A model generated the notes under the pieces. The model was given only the letters and a program-made list of their open reading frames with translations, made no database searches and had not been told where the DNA came from. A program made the position numbers and the translations under genes. A stretch of 7,724 bases of DNA from an uncultured Erysipelotrichaceae bacterium (GTDB taxonomy: Bacteria > Bacillota_I > Bacilli_A > Erysipelotrichales > Erysipelotrichaceae): contig CALFEZ010000265.1 of assembly GCA_937957895.1 (NCBI GenBank), forward strand, positions 1-7,724, in the 5' to 3' direction. Every line of letters begins with the position of its first letter. Position 1 is the stretch's first letter. Positions 6,334-7,724 of the stretch are shown here, piece after piece.

Positions 6334-7724
6334 GTTGCTGCCCCCAGTGGTTCCAAAATGATAGTCGTATCAAAATGCTGTTGCAGATAATCGACATGAC
6401 GATGGGTGACACAGATCAAAGTCTTGTCAAGATTGAGCAAGGTATCATAGATGTACTGTGAAGTCTGATCATCGAGACTTGCGGAAGGTTCATCAACAAA
6501 CAGCACATCCCGATCATGATAAAGCTCACGGGCAATGCTGATGCGTTGTCGCTGTCCGCCGGAAACGTTGGCGCCATCTTGCAGCAGGATGTGATCTTCC
6601 TTGTCTTCCAATGTTTCGATCCAATCATGCAGATCAACATCTTTAAGTACTTTTGCCAGTTTGAAAGGATCATACGGAGCATCGAGCACGATGTTGTTTT
6701 TGATGGTGTCATTGAAAAGGAAATGCTGTTGGCGGATATATCCGCAGTGTTCCAAAAAGCTTTCATACTGGATCGTTTTGAGTTCATGCTGATCGACGTT
6801 GATTTCTCCTTGATAGGTCGAAAGGTTTTGAGCAAGACAGTTGACCAGGGTGGTCTTACCGGCTCCCGAGGGTCCCACGATCAGAACTTTCTCTTTTGGT
6901 TTGACGGTGATGTTAAGATCATCCAGGATCTTTTGGATATCATAGGAGAAAGAAAGCTGTTGGGTGAGATATCCCTTTTTGAATGTCATCTTCTGTGTCG
7001 ACTTGGGATCGCTTTGATAGGCAGTGATCCGGTTGAAGATATCGACTGAGGTGCGATAGCGATTGATGAAGTTGAATCCGCTGATCATGCTCCATACCAA
7101 CTGACCGATCAGATTAAAGACCAAGATCAAAGAGGTAAGTGTGATGCTTTCCTGGATATACAAATATGTGGCAAACACATAGATCATCATTTGATAGGTC
7201 CCGGCGATCCAGTGATTGAGGTTGGATTGAAACTCATCGATACGGAAAGCGCGTTTTTTGATTTGTTCGAGCACTTTGACGATCGACTCAAATGGTCGTT
7301 TGAAGTTTTCTTCGACTTGATACAGCTTGATGACCTCCAACCCGTTGAGGATATTGGTCAGCTGGACATTGTAATCGGCATTGGCCTGTTGGGTCTCTTG
7401 TTTGGTCTTACGGGCGACCGGTTCAAAAAACTTGGTGATCAAATACAGCAAGGTAGTCACGATCACCGTGGTGATGGCCACAGTCGGTGAGATGAAAAAC
7501 AACAAGCCGGTACCCAGGATGAATGTTCCATAGCAATAGATGATGTTGAGCAAAGACAAAAAGAAATCCTTCTCAAACAGATTGATATCCGATACCAGCA
7601 TGGACATGTAGTGTTCTTTGGGATTTTTTCGAAAACTTTCGTAATTGTGGCTCATCGTTTTTTGATAAGCCAATGTGCGTACTTCGATCAGGATATCACG
7701 CATGAATCCGATCCGCAGAAATCG
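6330..7724 (-). CDS. ABC transporter half: membrane domain fused to ATPase (upstream partner, 5' end missing)
   Basis: The frame is open to the window edge and 464 residues are present. The ATG at 7703-7701 is not the likely start, because the preceding residues RFLRIGF continue the first cytoplasmic loop of an exporter membrane domain. Roughly 100 residues, including spans 1-2, should lie beyond the window. Four spans remain (about 54-77, 79-97, 175-191 and 196-216, counting from the first visible residue). ATPase motifs are A-loop Y261, Walker A GPSGAGKTT (284-292), Q332, signature VSGGQ (387-391), Walker B VLFVDE with a standard SASLD D-loop (407-418), and H441. The C-terminus stops soon after the H-loop region. 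It is the first of two coupled genes and most likely dimerises with the product of the next one. The promoter lies outside the window. Confidence 0.92.
   Translation of the reverse strand, partial: RFLRIGFMRDILIEVRTLAYQKTMSHNYESFRKNPKEHYMSMLVSDINLFEKDFFLSLLNIIYCYGTFILGTGLLFFISPTVAITTVIVTTLLYLITKFFEPVARKTKQETQQANADYNVQLTNILNGLEVIKLYQVEENFKRPFESIVKVLEQIKKRAFRIDEFQSNLNHWIAGTYQMMIYVFATYLYIQESITLTSLILVFNLIGQLVWSMISGFNFINRYRTSVDIFNRITAYQSDPKSTQKMTFKKGYLTQQLSFSYDIQKILDDLNITVKPKEKVLIVGPSGAGKTTLVNCLAQNLSTYQGEINVDQHELKTIQYESFLEHCGYIRQQHFLFNDTIKNNIVLDAPYDPFKLAKVLKDVDLHDWIETLEDKEDHILLQDGANVSGGQRQRISIARELYHDRDVLFVDEPSASLDDQTSQYIYDTLLNLDKTLICVTHRHVDYLQQHFDTTIILEPLGAAT

Noticed and set aside
6516..7049. Long + strand reading frame opposite the upstream ABC gene (also others at 5626-5964 and 7191-7490)
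   Set aside because: These are antisense shadows of ABC genes with intact motifs on the - strand. They lack ribosome binding sites and recognisable domains.
7701..7703. ATG as the true start of the upstream ABC protein
   Set aside because: The frame continues to the window edge, and a start here would lack the first two membrane spans of the exporter fold and has no ribosome binding site.

Overview
The window looks like chromosome from a Gram-positive bacterium of the Firmicutes/Bacillota type, by eye in the mid-40s percent G+C. Supporting signs are strong AAAGGAG or AGGAGG ribosome binding sites, compact intrinsic terminators, consensus -35/-10 boxes and a tRNA-sensing T-box leader. TGA is used as a stop (flavodoxin gene and both ABC genes) and tryptophan is TGG, so the standard code applies. 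An affiliation such as Erysipelotrichia is only a guess. No mobile element, CRISPR array, rRNA or tRNA gene was seen.

Left part, + strand (1-2213): the 3' end of an unrecognised gene, then a two-domain GNAT acetyltransferase closed by a terminator. A two-gene flavin operon follows: a short flavodoxin-like protein whose stop overlaps the start of a membrane-anchored FMN-binding protein. That protein carries a D-V-I-S-G-A-T flavinylation motif, and the operon ends in a second terminator.

Middle part, + strand (2193-4629): a consensus promoter whose -35 box lies in the loop of the preceding terminator drives a tryptophan T-box leader (TGG specifier, TGGC acceptor bulge). The leader controls a full-length trpB. 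No trpA or other trp gene lies next to it. A DUF1028 / peptidoglycan-binding-like gene follows after 46 bases with no convincing terminator between, so it may belong to the same tryptophan-responsive transcript. The simplest reading of the lone trpB is indole salvage (indole + serine to tryptophan), but trpA could be elsewhere in the genome.

Right part, - strand (4660-7724): two half-size ABC exporters, the upstream one cut by the window edge, joined by an ATGA stop/start overlap and probably forming a heterodimer. Their unit converges on the trpB-DUF1028 unit, and one hairpin between them can terminate both directions. Their substrate cannot be read from the sequence.

The most interesting points are the promoter nested in a terminator, the T-box-controlled solitary trpB with its DUF1028 partner, the flavodoxin/flavinylated-protein pair, the unusual D-loop in one ABC half, and a striking excess of GATC across the window.
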